DNA of 64,000 bases from Parelaphostrongylus tenuis. Taxonomy: Eukaryota > Nematoda > Chromadorea > Rhabditida > Metastrongylidae. The notes beneath the pieces were generated by a model that worked only from the letters and a program-made list of their open reading frames with translations, was not told the DNA's origin and ran no database searches. Below, piece by piece: positions 1-10,346 of the stretch. Where the stretch lies: NCBI GenBank assembly GCA_019055375.1, contig JAHQIW010000421.1, positions 28,168 to 92,167 of the forward strand, read 5' to 3'. Both the position numbers and the translations under genes were made by a program. Position 1 is the stretch's first letter. Every line of letters begins with the position of its first letter.

Positions 1-95
1 CGGATGCTTTGAATAGTGTTGCTCAGCAATTTCATCTACTTTGGGTTAAACTTGGTGTTTATTGCTCTAATGTCAAAACTTATGGGGGGACTTAT
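1..95 (+). pseudogene. Mariner-type transposon, 3' end only
   Basis: The window opens in the tail of a mariner-like transposase relic. An in-frame stop at 14-16 is followed by a 3' untranslated stretch and terminal repeat similar, block for block, to 42,061-42,161, where more of the transposase C-terminus is readable. Only the last few codons are in the window. Identification rests on that similarity, so the call is moderate. Confidence 0.5.
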
Positions 96-774
96 ATTTT
101 TCAATAGGCAATATGTCGTTCAACGGATGTTGACAACAAGATGAACACGGTGATTTTCTAGAAAAAGTACCACGTAGCCAAGAATTTCTGACGTGGAAAA
201 TCGTTGTTTTTCTGTTATCCTTTAGAATGTGTTCCATCGCTAAATCTCAACCTTGGATCGACAAACCATATAAACTTTACAACAACACAGAATCAACACA
301 CCGCTGTCATCGAATGTGCGCAGACAATTTTAAGGGTAAGTAAATCAATGTGTCAACAAGATACGAGGAGAAAGCAAAAGCCACTGCGACTGCTGTTGAT
401 AGGTCGAGAAAATAGTGGTTGCATTTGACGGATGCAGTCAAAGAATAGTCGGAAGCGATGAGTTCAGGTGTCGGGAGGATCGAATAGACTGATCAGTTCA
501 GTCCTTATATACTGATCGTGGGTGGAGAGAGTAGAGACGCAGGATGTCGAAGGGTCGGTCTCACACACATCTCACAAGCCCGGAGTAAACAAACTGGCAA
601 AGGCGCAGAGCGCCCGGGAGCATGCCAGTCAATCAATACCGCTCAGAGTTTTTTTTCCAGATTCGGCCCACTGCAAGCGCATCATTTCATAGTTAGAATG
701 AGACGACGACCACTAGTCGATTTGCGAGCTAAACGACTGCCAATGTGATCACTAAAGATTTCGGATCAACACTA
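96..774. other. No gene recognised
   Basis: Only short open frames (74 and 76 codons) with no recognisable domain. I see no repeat family here. Confidence 0.5.
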
Positions 775-905
775 TTGTTATTGATATACCCAGTGATGTG
801 GAGTAATCTGCAAAAGCTTTTGCGTTAGGAGGGACTCGAGCCCGCATTCCACCCTATACGTGGACATTTGCTCGAACTCTTTGCGCTACCGACGCCCATT
901 TTGCC
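775..905 (-). repeat. tRNA-derived SINE, family 2, diverged copy
   Basis: On the minus strand there is a tRNA-like body. A box A-like run lies at 879-892 and a box B (GGCTCGAGTCC) at 832-842, followed by a tail (GCAAAAGC...TTTTGCAG...CTCCAC) shared with 17,340-17,572 and 34,920-35,098. It is probably a SINE body and not a working tRNA gene, because the acceptor stem does not close and the same tail recurs at other loci. Confidence 0.55.
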
Positions 906-1161
906 CGTCGTTATCTGTCAGCAACCAACCGTCAACTGTTAGGCCTAGGGCAGTCCATATTGCACATAACTCTGCATCATTGGGTGTAGTTATAACATCA
1001 GACCACCGGTAAAAGTGGTTCAATTAAGAGAATTGTGTTTGATCATCCAATACACAATATCTATCGCCATGACGGGGTTCACTATCGAATTATTGTGTTA
1101 TTTCCAATTTGTGAAACTGTGTCACATCAGAGATCGGTGATCGCTCTACAATAACCATATG

Positions 1162-1206
1162 TAACTCACTGACGAAGGCGTTGCCGCTGAAACGTTAGCC
1201 ATCAGA
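1162..1206 (+). ncRNA. Hammerhead ribozyme-like motif
   Basis: A complete hammerhead core is present: CTGACGA at 1,169-1,175 (position 7 of the core may be any base), a short stem II, then GAAA at 1,189-1,192 followed by CGTTAGCC. Stem II is imperfect and stem I is weak, so activity is doubtful. A second, more degraded motif lies about 300 bp downstream in the same orientation. Confidence 0.5.
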
Positions 1207-1459
1207 TTTTAAGGAAAAAGAAGTATTAATGTCTTGCAAGTTTTAAGTACAGAAATGGACTGTTGTTATAATTGAGGAGATATATTACAAGTACATGTAA
1301 TCTCTGTGCTGTGGTGTCCGAATCAACAACTCATTAGCAGACTTGTAAAAAGCAGTGACTATGTTGATAGTTGATTTTGTGCTTGATGCGACTGAAGTCT
1401 GGGTCTAGTGATTTTTGTAAATGGGCAATGGAGGTGCTTGGTTGACTGCGATAGGTCTT
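1207..1459 (+). repeat. Body of a hammerhead-flanked repeat
   Basis: This stretch lies between two hammerhead-like motifs and resembles 59,915-60,100, which also adjoins a hammerhead motif, and the mirrored copy near 63,470-63,680. It contains no open frame of note. The unit length fits a small retrozyme-like element or part of a Penelope-like terminal repeat; that interpretation is inference. Confidence 0.45.
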
Positions 1460-1500
1460 TGTAGATTATAAAGAAGGCGAAACTGCCAAAATGTCGGGTG
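1460..1500 (+). ncRNA. Degraded hammerhead-like motif (second of a pair)
   Basis: The run around 1,464-1,498 keeps the hammerhead outline: an AAAGA-type core remnant, a GGC/GCC stem II around 1,476-1,487 and AAAA in place of GAAA. It is supported mainly by its position, matching the ribozyme at 60,112 at the end of a similar repeat body. Confidence 0.3.
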
Positions 1501-2584
1501 TTTAGATGAATTGTGTTGTGAAGCTTCTGTCTGACTTAAGAAGAATTTCAAAGAACAACTGGAGCATGCGAGGTTATCAGCTAGTAGGTTTTCTAAATTC
1601 ACAACTCATTATTCATAGTATTGAAGAAGTTAATACCATTTTAATTCTTTATTCAACATTTTCATTGTTTTCATACTTGCAGTTTCTCTGCAACCAGTTT
1701 CTTCGTGGCCAATACTAAGGCAACAGCACGAACATTTTCACGATTTATGAGCAAAGATAGTTCTTATTATGAAGTTATTCGCATATCTCTAATCTACTTT
1801 CTAGGGAATGAGTAAACTCCAAATTCACCATATTGTGCACTTTGATGTAATTTATAGCGTTACTCTGCCTATCCAACATGCATGTAACTTGCCAATTTAT
1901 TGCTATTTTTGTGCGGCAACAGATACCAGTTTAATGCAGATGTTGTCTTGATCACATCACGTCCAGTTTCAATTTCCCCCGATAGTGCCAATTGCCGTGG
2001 AGAAGTGCGATGCAAATGGACCCGATGCCAGCATACGGACCGCTCGATTCAGTACATTTTGCCACATCATATTCGACCAATTTGTCATGATGATGTTTGT
2101 GGTGTATATAAGTTTTTTACAAAACGAATCATACAATGAAGGTTCAAGTCGTACCGAGAGAGTTCCTGAAATTGTCTAAAGTGCTTCAGATATAGGCATC
2201 ACTGTTACACTGTCGGCTACTGTTTTCTCACATTTCTGATTATCCTGCATTAGAGTGCAAATACTCGTCACCGTGTTGTCGACAATGTTACAGCTCGACG
2301 AGTTTGCTTGCATGACTGTAAGAAACTATGGGTCATGAAAATACGCTTTTCATTATGAAAGGAAACTGAATAGAATTGTAGCACTTAAGTTCACCAGTTC
2401 TTTTCTTCTACGAAACCCTTTGTATTATCATCTGATACATTGAGTCCTACATCATTCTCAAAAAAAGGTTTTTGTAAATATGTGATTCCAAACAGCACTG
2501 AGACCATAGTCATTTTTGTAGCATATTTTACTGCGAAATAAGTGGAGTTTCTGACATTGACTTCCTTTACAATATCCCATTTAG
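1501..2584. other. No gene recognised
   Basis: AT-rich sequence with open frames of 60-86 codons on both strands and no domain or splice pattern I can defend. Confidence 0.45.
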
Positions 2585-2741
2585 TAATGAGAAGTTTAAC
2601 TCGTCTTAGCATGTTAGCATTTCGCTTGTAGGTAATCTCAACTAATTGCATTTCAAACGTTGTAGTCTTTTCTTCACAAGACTTCGGAAATCACCATGCA
2701 TTGTACGCTCAAAGGATTGTTGGCCCTAATGTTGAATTCGT
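2585..2741 (+). repeat. Partial third copy of an inverted-repeat segment
   Basis: About 155 bp closely matching 4,335-4,485 (same strand) and 10,100-10,270 (opposite strand), ending in the shared run TTGTTGGCCCTAATGTTGAA. The RTE fragment at 2,747-4,335 therefore lies between two direct copies of this segment, suggesting a local duplication around the insertion. Confidence 0.65.
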
Positions 2742-2746
2742 GTTGT

Positions 2747-4335
2747 CGAAATCCCCAACGGAGAAAAACCACCCAAGATTTTACTCTTTGAGGTACGTGT
2801 TGCGTCAGAAGTCGTGAAGAATGGCACAGCTCCAGGACTTAGTTACATCACCGCCGTCTTTCTAAGAGCTGGAGATCGTAATCTATGTGTATTACTCGCT
2901 ACACATATGACATCCTACCTTCAGAACGAAAAAATGCAGACCAGTGGAGGACGTCGCGCACAATCATCCTTCGTGAAAAGCTGACCGTGGATATTCTTGT
3001 AATAATCGTCCAATTTGCTTGTTGAGTATGCTATATAAGCTATTACGAAAATTATACTTCTGCGCATACCAAGAACTTTAGATGGGGCTCAGCCAATTGA
3101 ATTGGCAAGATACCTTAGATGATTCTGTTGCATGGATCACATCCAAACCGTACCACAGGTCATTGAAGTCTGTTGGAAATATCACATGCCCTTAACTCTA
3201 ACATTTGTCTACCATGAAAAAGCGTTTTACGGCGTCGAAACTGATGCAGTCCTATCAGCGCTCGTCGATCAAGGAGTGGATTCTTCCTGTATAGGAATCT
3301 CGTCAGGTTTCTATCGAAACTGCACCACAAAATTGCAGCTTTCTCGTCGACCTCTGACCATATCCATTGGTAAAGGTGTTCGACAGGGTGATACGATATC
3401 GTCAAAGGTGTTCACCGCCGCGCTGCAGTGGGTAATGAAGTCAGTCTACTGGCACGAGAAGGGCATTCGCGCAGATGGAAAATTCCTGTCACATCTTCAT
3501 TTTGCAGACGACATCGTCATCGTTTCTAAAAGTACCAATGAAGCAGAGAAGATGCTAAAGAAATTAAACAAAGCAGAGAAGACTATCGGATTACGAATTA
3601 ATAAGATGAAGACTCAGTTCATAAAGAACCCATAGCGCAATGGTAATCAAGTCGAAATGGATGATTCTCTGATTGCAGAAGCCACCTTGTATGTATGCCT
3701 TAGGCGTTCACTGAACATGGAAAACAACATGAAGAGGGACTAGATAAAAGGAAGGGAGCAGCATGGGCCGCATCTCGGGTCACTTAAAAAAGTCACCAGC
3801 CAGCTAACGGACCCAGAACTCCGTGCCCACCTTTTCGATTCAACGGTCCTCCCGGCGCTATGCTATGCAGCTGAGACGTGGGCTGATACTTCGTCCACTT
3901 CAAGACTGCTACGAACAAGTCACATATTGCTTGAACAATGTCTCCTCAACTTCATTCGGCGCACACAACATCTGGCCTGCGTAGCTCGGATCTTCGGAGT
4001 CTATCCCATCTTCGTGACCCAAAGGTCTATACATCTGTAGCCAAACACCGGATGTGCCGATCCTGTTCTGACAAGAAAGGACGACAGATTGATGAGAAAA
4101 ACTGCAGAGTGGATTCCACTACACGTTGAGCGGACGTGTTCGTTGAAAATTTAAGGAGCTGGACTCGCCGCTCTCAATTTCTTCCGATCACGGTATGACA
4201 CTCGCAGCAGCCGCCATGCTCAAATTGTATCACCGTCATGGACGACTGTCGCGCAGCAGAGAGACCAATTGAATATGTGCTGAGGTCCACAAAATTAGTG
4301 AAGACGGACCGTTGAAGTATCAAGTAGCAAGCAAT
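2747..4335 (+). pseudogene. RTE-clade retrotransposon fragment (reverse transcriptase and C-terminus)
   Basis: This is a decayed retrotransposon polyprotein. The best frame (3,132-3,635, 167 aa) carries the reverse transcriptase palm. Motif B is readable as GVRQGDTIS and motif C as HFADDIVIV. Motif A reads FVYHEKAF, so the catalytic Asp is replaced by Tyr. Downstream, in shifted frames, AHLFDSTVLPALCYAAETW (about 3,823-3,880) and a C-terminal WTTVAQQRD block (about 4,240) match the fuller copy at 11.2-14.5 kb. The endonuclease half is missing. It is dead because of the motif A change, stops and frameshifts. Its last 80 bp are also present in the opposite arm of the inverted repeat near 10,310-10,346, so this insertion predates the arm duplication. 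Confidence 0.85.
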
Positions 4336-5937
4336 GAGAGGTTCAGCTCGTCTTAGCGTGTTAGCATTTAGTCTGTAGGTAAGCGCAATTGTAATTACTT
4401 TTATAAACCATGAGATCTCTACTTCACAAGACTCTTAAACCACCACTCATTGTACGGTTGAAGGATTGTTGGCCCTAATGTTGAATTCTTGAAGTTGTGA
4501 GTTGCCTCTTTTGCTTTACGACTCATTTTAAACTCAACAAAAAATAGCAATTTGCTTTTTGCCTAAAGTACCTTCCGTAGTTGCAACTGCGTAGTAATAC
4601 GCATTAACAACAAAACGTAAAGAGAAATTTGCTGATTGAAACAATGTATATTTACTATTCTCCTCAAGATTGCAATATCAAACAACGAATTTCAATTGTG
4701 CAGCGCAGTTAGTGTTCCACCAACCTAATCTTTCTATTTTTCCAGCGCCTGTCATGCTCGTGCTTAAAACGGTCATTTCCTGCGTTCAATGTCATGACCC
4801 ACTTGTATCCGCTGGATTGGCAGCGTTTTGGCAGTTTAATGGCTCATATGTGCTGTTAATACTGAGTTGATCTAAAAGTCGAGATCACAGCATCAGGTAG
4901 AAGAGCGCTACGAGCTTGCCTTTCGAGAACATCAAGAACCTGAAGATAATGTTTTTCATCACTTAGCAGAGCATATCTGGAAACGATTTTATGATATTAT
5001 GTCAAGTATGCAACCATGGAAGCGTTGAGACTTTGAATTGCCGGTGGCGCTCACCTCCTAAGCCTCTCCACAAATCGCGAAAAAGGAAAATACGCCCAAA
5101 CTTTACGAGGGAAACTCACTGTTTGCATTACAAGACGTTGTACAAATCCCTGAGCTCCTGCCTGGTTACTTGCAATACCAGGAAACCGGGCGGCAACTGC
5201 TGCGTTTGCACTGTAAACCGTGGCAGTAGGGCAAAGTGAACCCAGTGACAATGAAGGACCTAGTGCGCGCTGCAACAAAACTTCATAGATGTTTTAAAAT
5301 AATGAAAAACTAAACCTTAACGTTAAAAAGGCCATCCAAAGTCATATGAAGTCTTCGTTTCAAATTCAAAGTTCTTTCATCAAATGTCCTGAGTAATTGT
5401 CTCATGAGCAGTGTTGATGTGGTAGCTTAATCATTCTGACTAGTATGTTCGAACTTGATCAAGACTGGGAGTATTTGCTGTGAAGTGACAGTCGTTTGTT
5501 CATTACCTTCACCTGGTGGCATGGCACCACATCCCAACAGTGTCGAGATTTTGTCCAACATCAGAAATATGAAAAGACCGATAGGATGTCTCGCCATATG
5601 GCCTAGACTTCGATTCCTGTCTGCTGAAGTTTTGACCCAATATTTTTGACTCAACCAGAAACATATTTGACATCTTCGTAACAGATCAGATTATTCACAA
5701 GGCAATGGGTAATTTATCACGAAGCAAAATAAGAGAAAAAACGCTGTCCTCTCACCCTAATGATTTTCCCATCACCTGCAGAGGTCCGCAGTTTGCTTAA
5801 GTTAAATCAAAATCTTTGGAGCACGTTTCGTGATAGTTTTGTCATTCTAAACTACATGTGACTCGGCTAATGAGGTTCAATGCGCATGGAATGCTGAGCA
5901 ACATAGGATAAGTAGTGGATACCTCAAGAACAGAAAT
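4256..5937 (+). repeat. Inverted repeat A, left arm (about 1.68 kb)
   Basis: Read in reverse complement, this stretch matches 8,674-10,346 along its whole length with small indels. Matching landmarks are the 5,820-5,937 end against 8,674-8,790, the secreted-protein exons, and the RTE tail at 4,256-4,335 against 10,270-10,346. By eye the arms are roughly 90 percent identical. The spacer is about 2.7 kb. It is not a standard transposon terminal repeat, because the arm carries a host-type pseudogene and a piece of an older retrotransposon. Confidence 0.85.
4792..5597 (-). pseudogene. Small secreted nematode protein, broken copy 1 (three exons)
   Basis: Three exons with readable splice sites lie on the minus strand. 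Exon 1 (5,597-5,507) starts MARHPIGLFIFLML, a signal-peptide-like start, and ends in CGAMPPGE at a GT donor. Exon 2 (5,269-5,120) begins after TTGCAG, encodes TRSFIVTGFTLP, then PGIASNQAGAQGFVQRLVMQT, and ends at a GTGAGT donor. Exon 3 (4,939-4,792) begins after TTCAG, encodes VLDVLERQARSALLPDAVIS and ends near YEPLNCQ..SGS-stop. Intron phases (1 and 0) are consistent. One extra base in exon 2 after TLP and a 2-bp deletion in exon 3 break the frame. The predicted protein would be about 125-130 aa. The blocks resemble a family of small secreted nematode proteins that I recall but cannot name with certainty; no function is claimed. Confidence 0.7.
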
Positions 5938-7502
5938 AGTGATTGGGCTAATTTCTGAAATACTGCGATTAAATTTCGTTTCCGCCTTCCCAATTCTGAT
6001 GCTGCATGAAAGTCCTAGTTTGTCAAGACGTAATATTCGCAAGCAATACATTGGCGAACGAACAAATACACTTCTACAAAGAAGTCTTTATGGGAGAGAA
6101 GCGAAACGTTTTTACAAGAAATTCCTTAGAAACAGGAATCGACTTTGCTAAACGTTGATGATCTTACTATCCTCTCATATTGAGCACGCCTACAAAATAT
6201 TTTTTGTGGGAGAAAAAATCAATTGATTATCTTTTCCAAAGTTTTAGAAATAAGCGGGAAATGGAATTTTCGAAGTTATGAATATGAAAGAAAAGAACAG
6301 GTTTAGAGGCCTTTCTAGAAGGAACAACAATAAAAGCCTTTTTCTCATACCCAAGAATACCACACCAGTAAAATTATCATGTATCGAGATGGAAAAGCAG
6401 AGCAGACGTTCTCAAGAAAGCGACTGATGACTTTGACCTACGGCTTCTTCCGTCGCATTTGCTTCTAATCGAGGCAGCTATTATATGGAGCACCGTCAAT
6501 TTATCGCAATTTCTTCCGATGCGGAGAAAAGACAAAGTCCTTTATTGCACAACTCTTATAGCGAAGTCTCAGCTCATCTGCGTAGAGACTACAACTCATC
6601 AGTGGCTCATCTTACCTTGGATTTTTTAGTATCATCTAAATAATCCGAAAAGTTGGTTACTTCGTAGCGAGGTGACGGCTGTATAAACTATAATCGATAG
6701 AGGAACAACCATTATGAACATTAGCTCAAGTTATCGTGACTTTGATGAAAGTGAAAGCGTCTGACACATTGAAGATTTGAAACAATTAAGTTCATTAATC
6801 AAATAGAATATTGATAACTGATACCTTGGTTCATTGAATTGGGTACTGAAAATCGCTTGTTATTTGAATCATGCGCAAACATCGGAATTCCCACTCAGAG
6901 TTCCAGCGTATGCTGCTGATCTTTGTAGCAAAAAGCTTCTACGTCTCATTTGAGTGGTATCATGAATAGTCGAACAATAAGAACAATATCTCAGTTTCAA
7001 TGTGCCAGCGAGTTTTCTTCTACTCGTAACTGGAAGATCACAATTTTTTTCGCCGCGAATTACAAAGTGAATGCACAATGGCACGGTCTGTACATCGGCT
7101 CCTTTACGAGAAATTCATGACCGCTAAACATGGTCGATAATGTGTCTTCGTTTCGTTTCATTCGAATCTGACCGGCAAACAGTTTCATCACAGCATTTTC
7201 CATGCATTTTCAATCAAATATTGTGGTTAGTCAGCGAAGCCCAATTAATAGGGAGGGAGCACCACTGCTGTTTTCTCATAAATTGAAGGACTTATTGTTA
7301 ATGTTGAATGGTTGAAAACTTTTATTAGAGAACACACTTCTGCTTTCCCGCAACTGAGGAAAGGAGGCAACCACTGTAGCTTATTCAGATCAGCTAATTA
7401 ATCTGTTCTTAAGACAGACCATCTATTAACTTCGACATGCTTTAGTTATTCCTTATTTGCTTCTTAAGCCAGACACGTGGTGTTTTGACATCCTTTTTAC
7501 GA
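5938..7502. other. Spacer of inverted repeat A, no gene recognised
   Basis: Single-copy-looking AT-rich sequence between the inverted arms. Open frames do not exceed 78 codons and none carries a recognisable motif. Confidence 0.45.
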
Positions 7503-7545
7503 ACAGCTAAAGCTTCGGCAGTATTGCCTTCTTCAGAGCCTGGAA
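7503..7545 (-). ncRNA. Hammerhead ribozyme relic
   Basis: On the minus strand the core CTGAAGA (7,536-7,530) is followed by a perfect GGCA/TGCC stem II with an AATAC-like loop, then GAAG (7,516-7,513) instead of GAAA. Flanks AGGCT and AGCTG can pair as part of stem I, as in the copy at 60,112-60,155. The GAAA change should abolish cleavage. Confidence 0.5.
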
Positions 7546-7835
7546 AGATGGTAGCGGTTAGGTCTCCCATATAGTAACGAAACTTTAGGCATTCTACTCT
7601 TGCTTACATTTGAGTTATTTGGAGAGATTGGCAGGTCCCAACTTCTGAAGAACCTTATTAGCTGACAAATGACAGCGTACGCAGTGTGCTGCATCGTTTA
7701 ATTCAAAGTTCCTTCATATTGTAGTTTTTAATTACTATGAAGACTTTCGGCTTATCGACTGCTGTTAAACCTTGCTATGAACATTCAATATAGTCTGTAA
7801 TATTTGAAGCCTTTTTGAAGTTGATACGTCAGTGG

Positions 7836-8189
7836 TTTAAGTACGTTTTGGCAGTACTTCCCGCTCCGTCATTACCACACGCCCCACACTAAACCCACTG
7901 CATAGGGGGGAATGGAGAGACATTGTGGTGATAGCACGCGATACTGTGTTATCACGATTATTTAGTCGATGGATTACGGGTGAAAATGTGACAAAAAAAA
8001 AGCAGTGGCAACATTTAATCATGTCCCATCACCATAACGTCTCTCCATCCCTGATGTAAAGTAGTGTCAAAGTGGAGTGTGTGGCACTGTGAAGCAAGCG
8101 ATACCGCGGAAACGTACGTATGCCGCAGACCTACCAACACTGAAATGCTTTTGAACATTCTCACAGACTATATTGAATATTTATAGCGA
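7836..8189 (+). repeat. Hammerhead repeat family D, first (diverged) unit
   Basis: This shares a block around 8,020-8,180 with the next unit at 8,190-8,505. It includes a small foldback: the ATGGAGAGAC..GGTGATAG run near 7,912-7,930 pairs with its complement near 8,025-8,050. The ribozyme-like segment is at 8,081-8,126. Confidence 0.6.
8081..8126 (+). ncRNA. Hammerhead ribozyme relic (family D, unit 1)
   Basis: Stem I is retained: GTGGCA (8,081-8,086) pairs with TGCCGC (8,121-8,126) with one G-U pair. GAAA is at 8,109-8,112, followed by the family's small stem III (A-C-GTAC-G-T) and an A at the predicted cleavage position (8,120). The CTGATGA core has lost bases (CTGTGA), so it should be inactive. 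Confidence 0.5.
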
Positions 8190-8505
8190 GATTTAAAAAC
8201 AGTCGTTGAGATGGGTGCCTTCACATTCACTAATAATTGTAGGCATCGACTGGAAAGAATGGTGATAACACAATATTACGTACTATCACCATAACGTATT
8301 TCGATCCCCATTATAAAGCAGGGTGAAATGTGGGGGCGTGACACTGATGAAGCGGGTGATACCGCCGAAATGTGCGTAAGCCACTGATGTAGCAAACTCG
8401 AAAAGGCTTTGATCATTCTCACAGACTATGGTAATTTTTGGCTAATATATGGAATTGGGTTTATCAGAACCTATTGATCTGTATAGTGAGATTCGTTTTT
8501 CAGAA
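8190..8505 (+). repeat. Hammerhead repeat family D, second unit
   Basis: Direct repeat of 16,498-16,827, about 85 percent identical by eye, and of part of 7,836-8,189. It contains an intact ribozyme core at 8,344-8,370. The unit repeats about 255 bp after the first one, a tandem dimer arrangement. Confidence 0.7.
8335..8384 (+). ncRNA. Hammerhead ribozyme-like motif (family D, unit 2)
   Basis: The core is complete: CTGATGA at 8,344-8,350, stem II GCGG (8,352-8,355) with CCGC (8,362-8,365), and GAAA at 8,367-8,370. Stem III follows the family pattern with A (8,378) at the predicted cleavage position. Stem I has decayed compared with the family pattern GTGGCA/TGCCAC, so cleavage would be weak at best. 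Confidence 0.6.
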
Positions 8506-8673
8506 CTATAAAATGATAACAGTAGCAAAAAATGAAGGCACATTGTCCTTGGTGCAAGAAATGAGTAATAAATATGATTTATTCATGGGTATGTGCTAAT
8601 AAGACGACATAAGAATTTTTGTATCGGTTTGAAATACGACCTTTAATGAGCACCTAGTTTTCTCCCTGAGCAT
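8506..8673. repeat. 168-bp segment nearly identical to 16,828-16,995
   Basis: The two copies differ at only two positions I can see, while the adjoining family D sequence differs at about one base in seven. The segment ends exactly where the right arm of inverted repeat A begins (8,674). A minus-strand open frame in the other copy is interrupted by a stop here, so coding constraint is not the explanation. Confidence 0.8.
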
Positions 8674-10346
8674 TTCTGTTCTTGAGGTATCCTCTACCTA
8701 TCCTATGTTGTTCGGCATTCCATGCGCATTGAACCTTCATTAGCCGAGTCACCTGTAGTTTAGAATGACAAAACTGTCACGAAACGTGCTTCAAAGACTT
8801 TGATTTAGCTTCAAGCAAACTGCGGACCTCTGCAGGTGCGGGAAACTCATAAGCTGAGAGGACAGCGTTTTTTGTCGTAATATTTCTTTGTGATAAAATA
8901 GCCATTGCCTTTGTGAATAATCTGTTACGAAAATGTCAGATATGTTTCTAGCTGAGTGAACAATATTGGCTCAAAATTTCAGCAGACAGGAATCGAAGTC
9001 CAGGCCATTATGGCGAGACATCCTATCGGTCTTTTCATATTTTTGATGCTGGACACAATCTCAACAGTGTTGGGATGTGGTGTCATGCCACCAGGTCAGG
9101 GTAATGAGCAAACCCCTGTCACTGCACAGTAAATACTCCCAGTCCTGATCGAGTTCGAACGTACTAGTCAGAATGATTAAGCTATCACATTAACACTGCT
9201 CATGAGATAGTTACTCAAGACGTTTGATGAAAGGACTTTGAATTTGAAACGAAGACTTCATATGACTTTGAATGGCTTTTTTAACATTATGGTTTAGTTT
9301 TTCATTATTTTAAAACATCTATGAAGTTTCGTTGCAGCGCGCACTAGGTCCTTCATTGTCACTGGGTTCACTTTGCCCTACTGCCACGGTTTACAGTGGA
9401 AACGCAGCAGTTGCCGCTCGGTTTCCTGGTATTGCAAGTAACCGGGCAGGAGCTCACGGATTTGTACAACGTCTTGTAATGTTTCCGTCCTAGAGTTTAG
9501 GCCTATTTTCCTTTTTCGCGATTTGTGGAGAGTCTTAGGAGGTGAGCTCCAATTTTGCGGCAATTCAAACTCTCAACGCTATATAGTTGCACACTTGACA
9601 TAATATCATTAAATCGTTTCCAAATATGCTCTACCAAGTGGTGAAAAACATTGTCTTTGCGTTCTTGATGTTCTCGAAAGGCAAGCTCGTAGCGCTCTTC
9701 TACTTGATGCTGTGATCTCGACCATTTTAGATCAACTCACTATTCACATCACATATGAACCATTGAACTGCCAAAACGCTGCTAATCCAGCGGATCCAAG
9801 TGGGTCCTGAACATTGAACGCAGAAAATTGACCATTTTGAGCACGAGCATGACAGGCGCTAGAAAAATTTAAAGAATAGGTTGGTGGAACACTAACTGCG
9901 CTGTATTATTGAAATTCGTCGTTTGATTTTATAATCTTGAGAAGAATAGCATATATGCATCGTTTCAATCAGCAAATTTCTGTTTACGTTTTGTTGTTAA
10001 TGCGTATTACTACTCAATAGCAACTATGAAAGGTACTTTAGGCAAGAAGCAATTTGCTATTTTTTTTTGTTAAGTTCAAAATTAGTCGTAAAGCAAAAGA
10101 GGCAACTCACATCATCAAGAATTCAGCATTAGGGCCGACAATCCTTTGAGCGTACAATGCGTGGTGATTTCAAAATCTTGTGAAGAAGAGACCTTAAAGT
10201 TTAGGAAAGTAATTACAGTTGCGCTCACCTACAGACTAAATGCTAACACGCTAGACGAGCTGAACCTCTCATTGCTTGCTACTTGATACTTCAACGGTCC
10301 GTCTTAACTATTTCTGTAGACCTCAGTACATATTCATTTGTCTTAC
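8674..10346 (-). repeat. Inverted repeat A, right arm (about 1.67 kb)
   Basis: Reverse complement of 4,256-5,937. It carries the second broken secreted-protein gene and, at its outer end, the 3' tail of the RTE fragment found at 4,256-4,335. Homology stops near 10,346, inside the retrotransposon-derived part of the left copy. Confidence 0.85.
9010..9810 (+). pseudogene. Small secreted nematode protein, broken copy 2 (three exons)
   Basis: Same three-exon layout as copy 1, on the opposite strand. Exon 1 (9,010-9,100) gives MARHPIGLFIFLML and CGVMPPGQ with a GT donor. Exon 2 starts at 9,338 after TTGCAG and reaches about 9,482. Exon 3 (9,661-9,810) gives DVLERQARSALL, VISTILDQLT and YEPLNCQ before the stop. 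It shares the one-base insertion after TLP with copy 1, so the gene was already broken before the arms were duplicated. It has further lost the exon 2 donor in a deletion of about 11 bp and the exon 3 acceptor AG, but keeps the exon 3 frame that copy 1 lost. It cannot be expressed as a normal protein. Confidence 0.7.

Noticed and set aside
3132..3635. 167-codon frame as an expressed reverse transcriptase
   Set aside because: Motif A has lost its catalytic Asp and the surrounding polyprotein is full of stops and frame changes.
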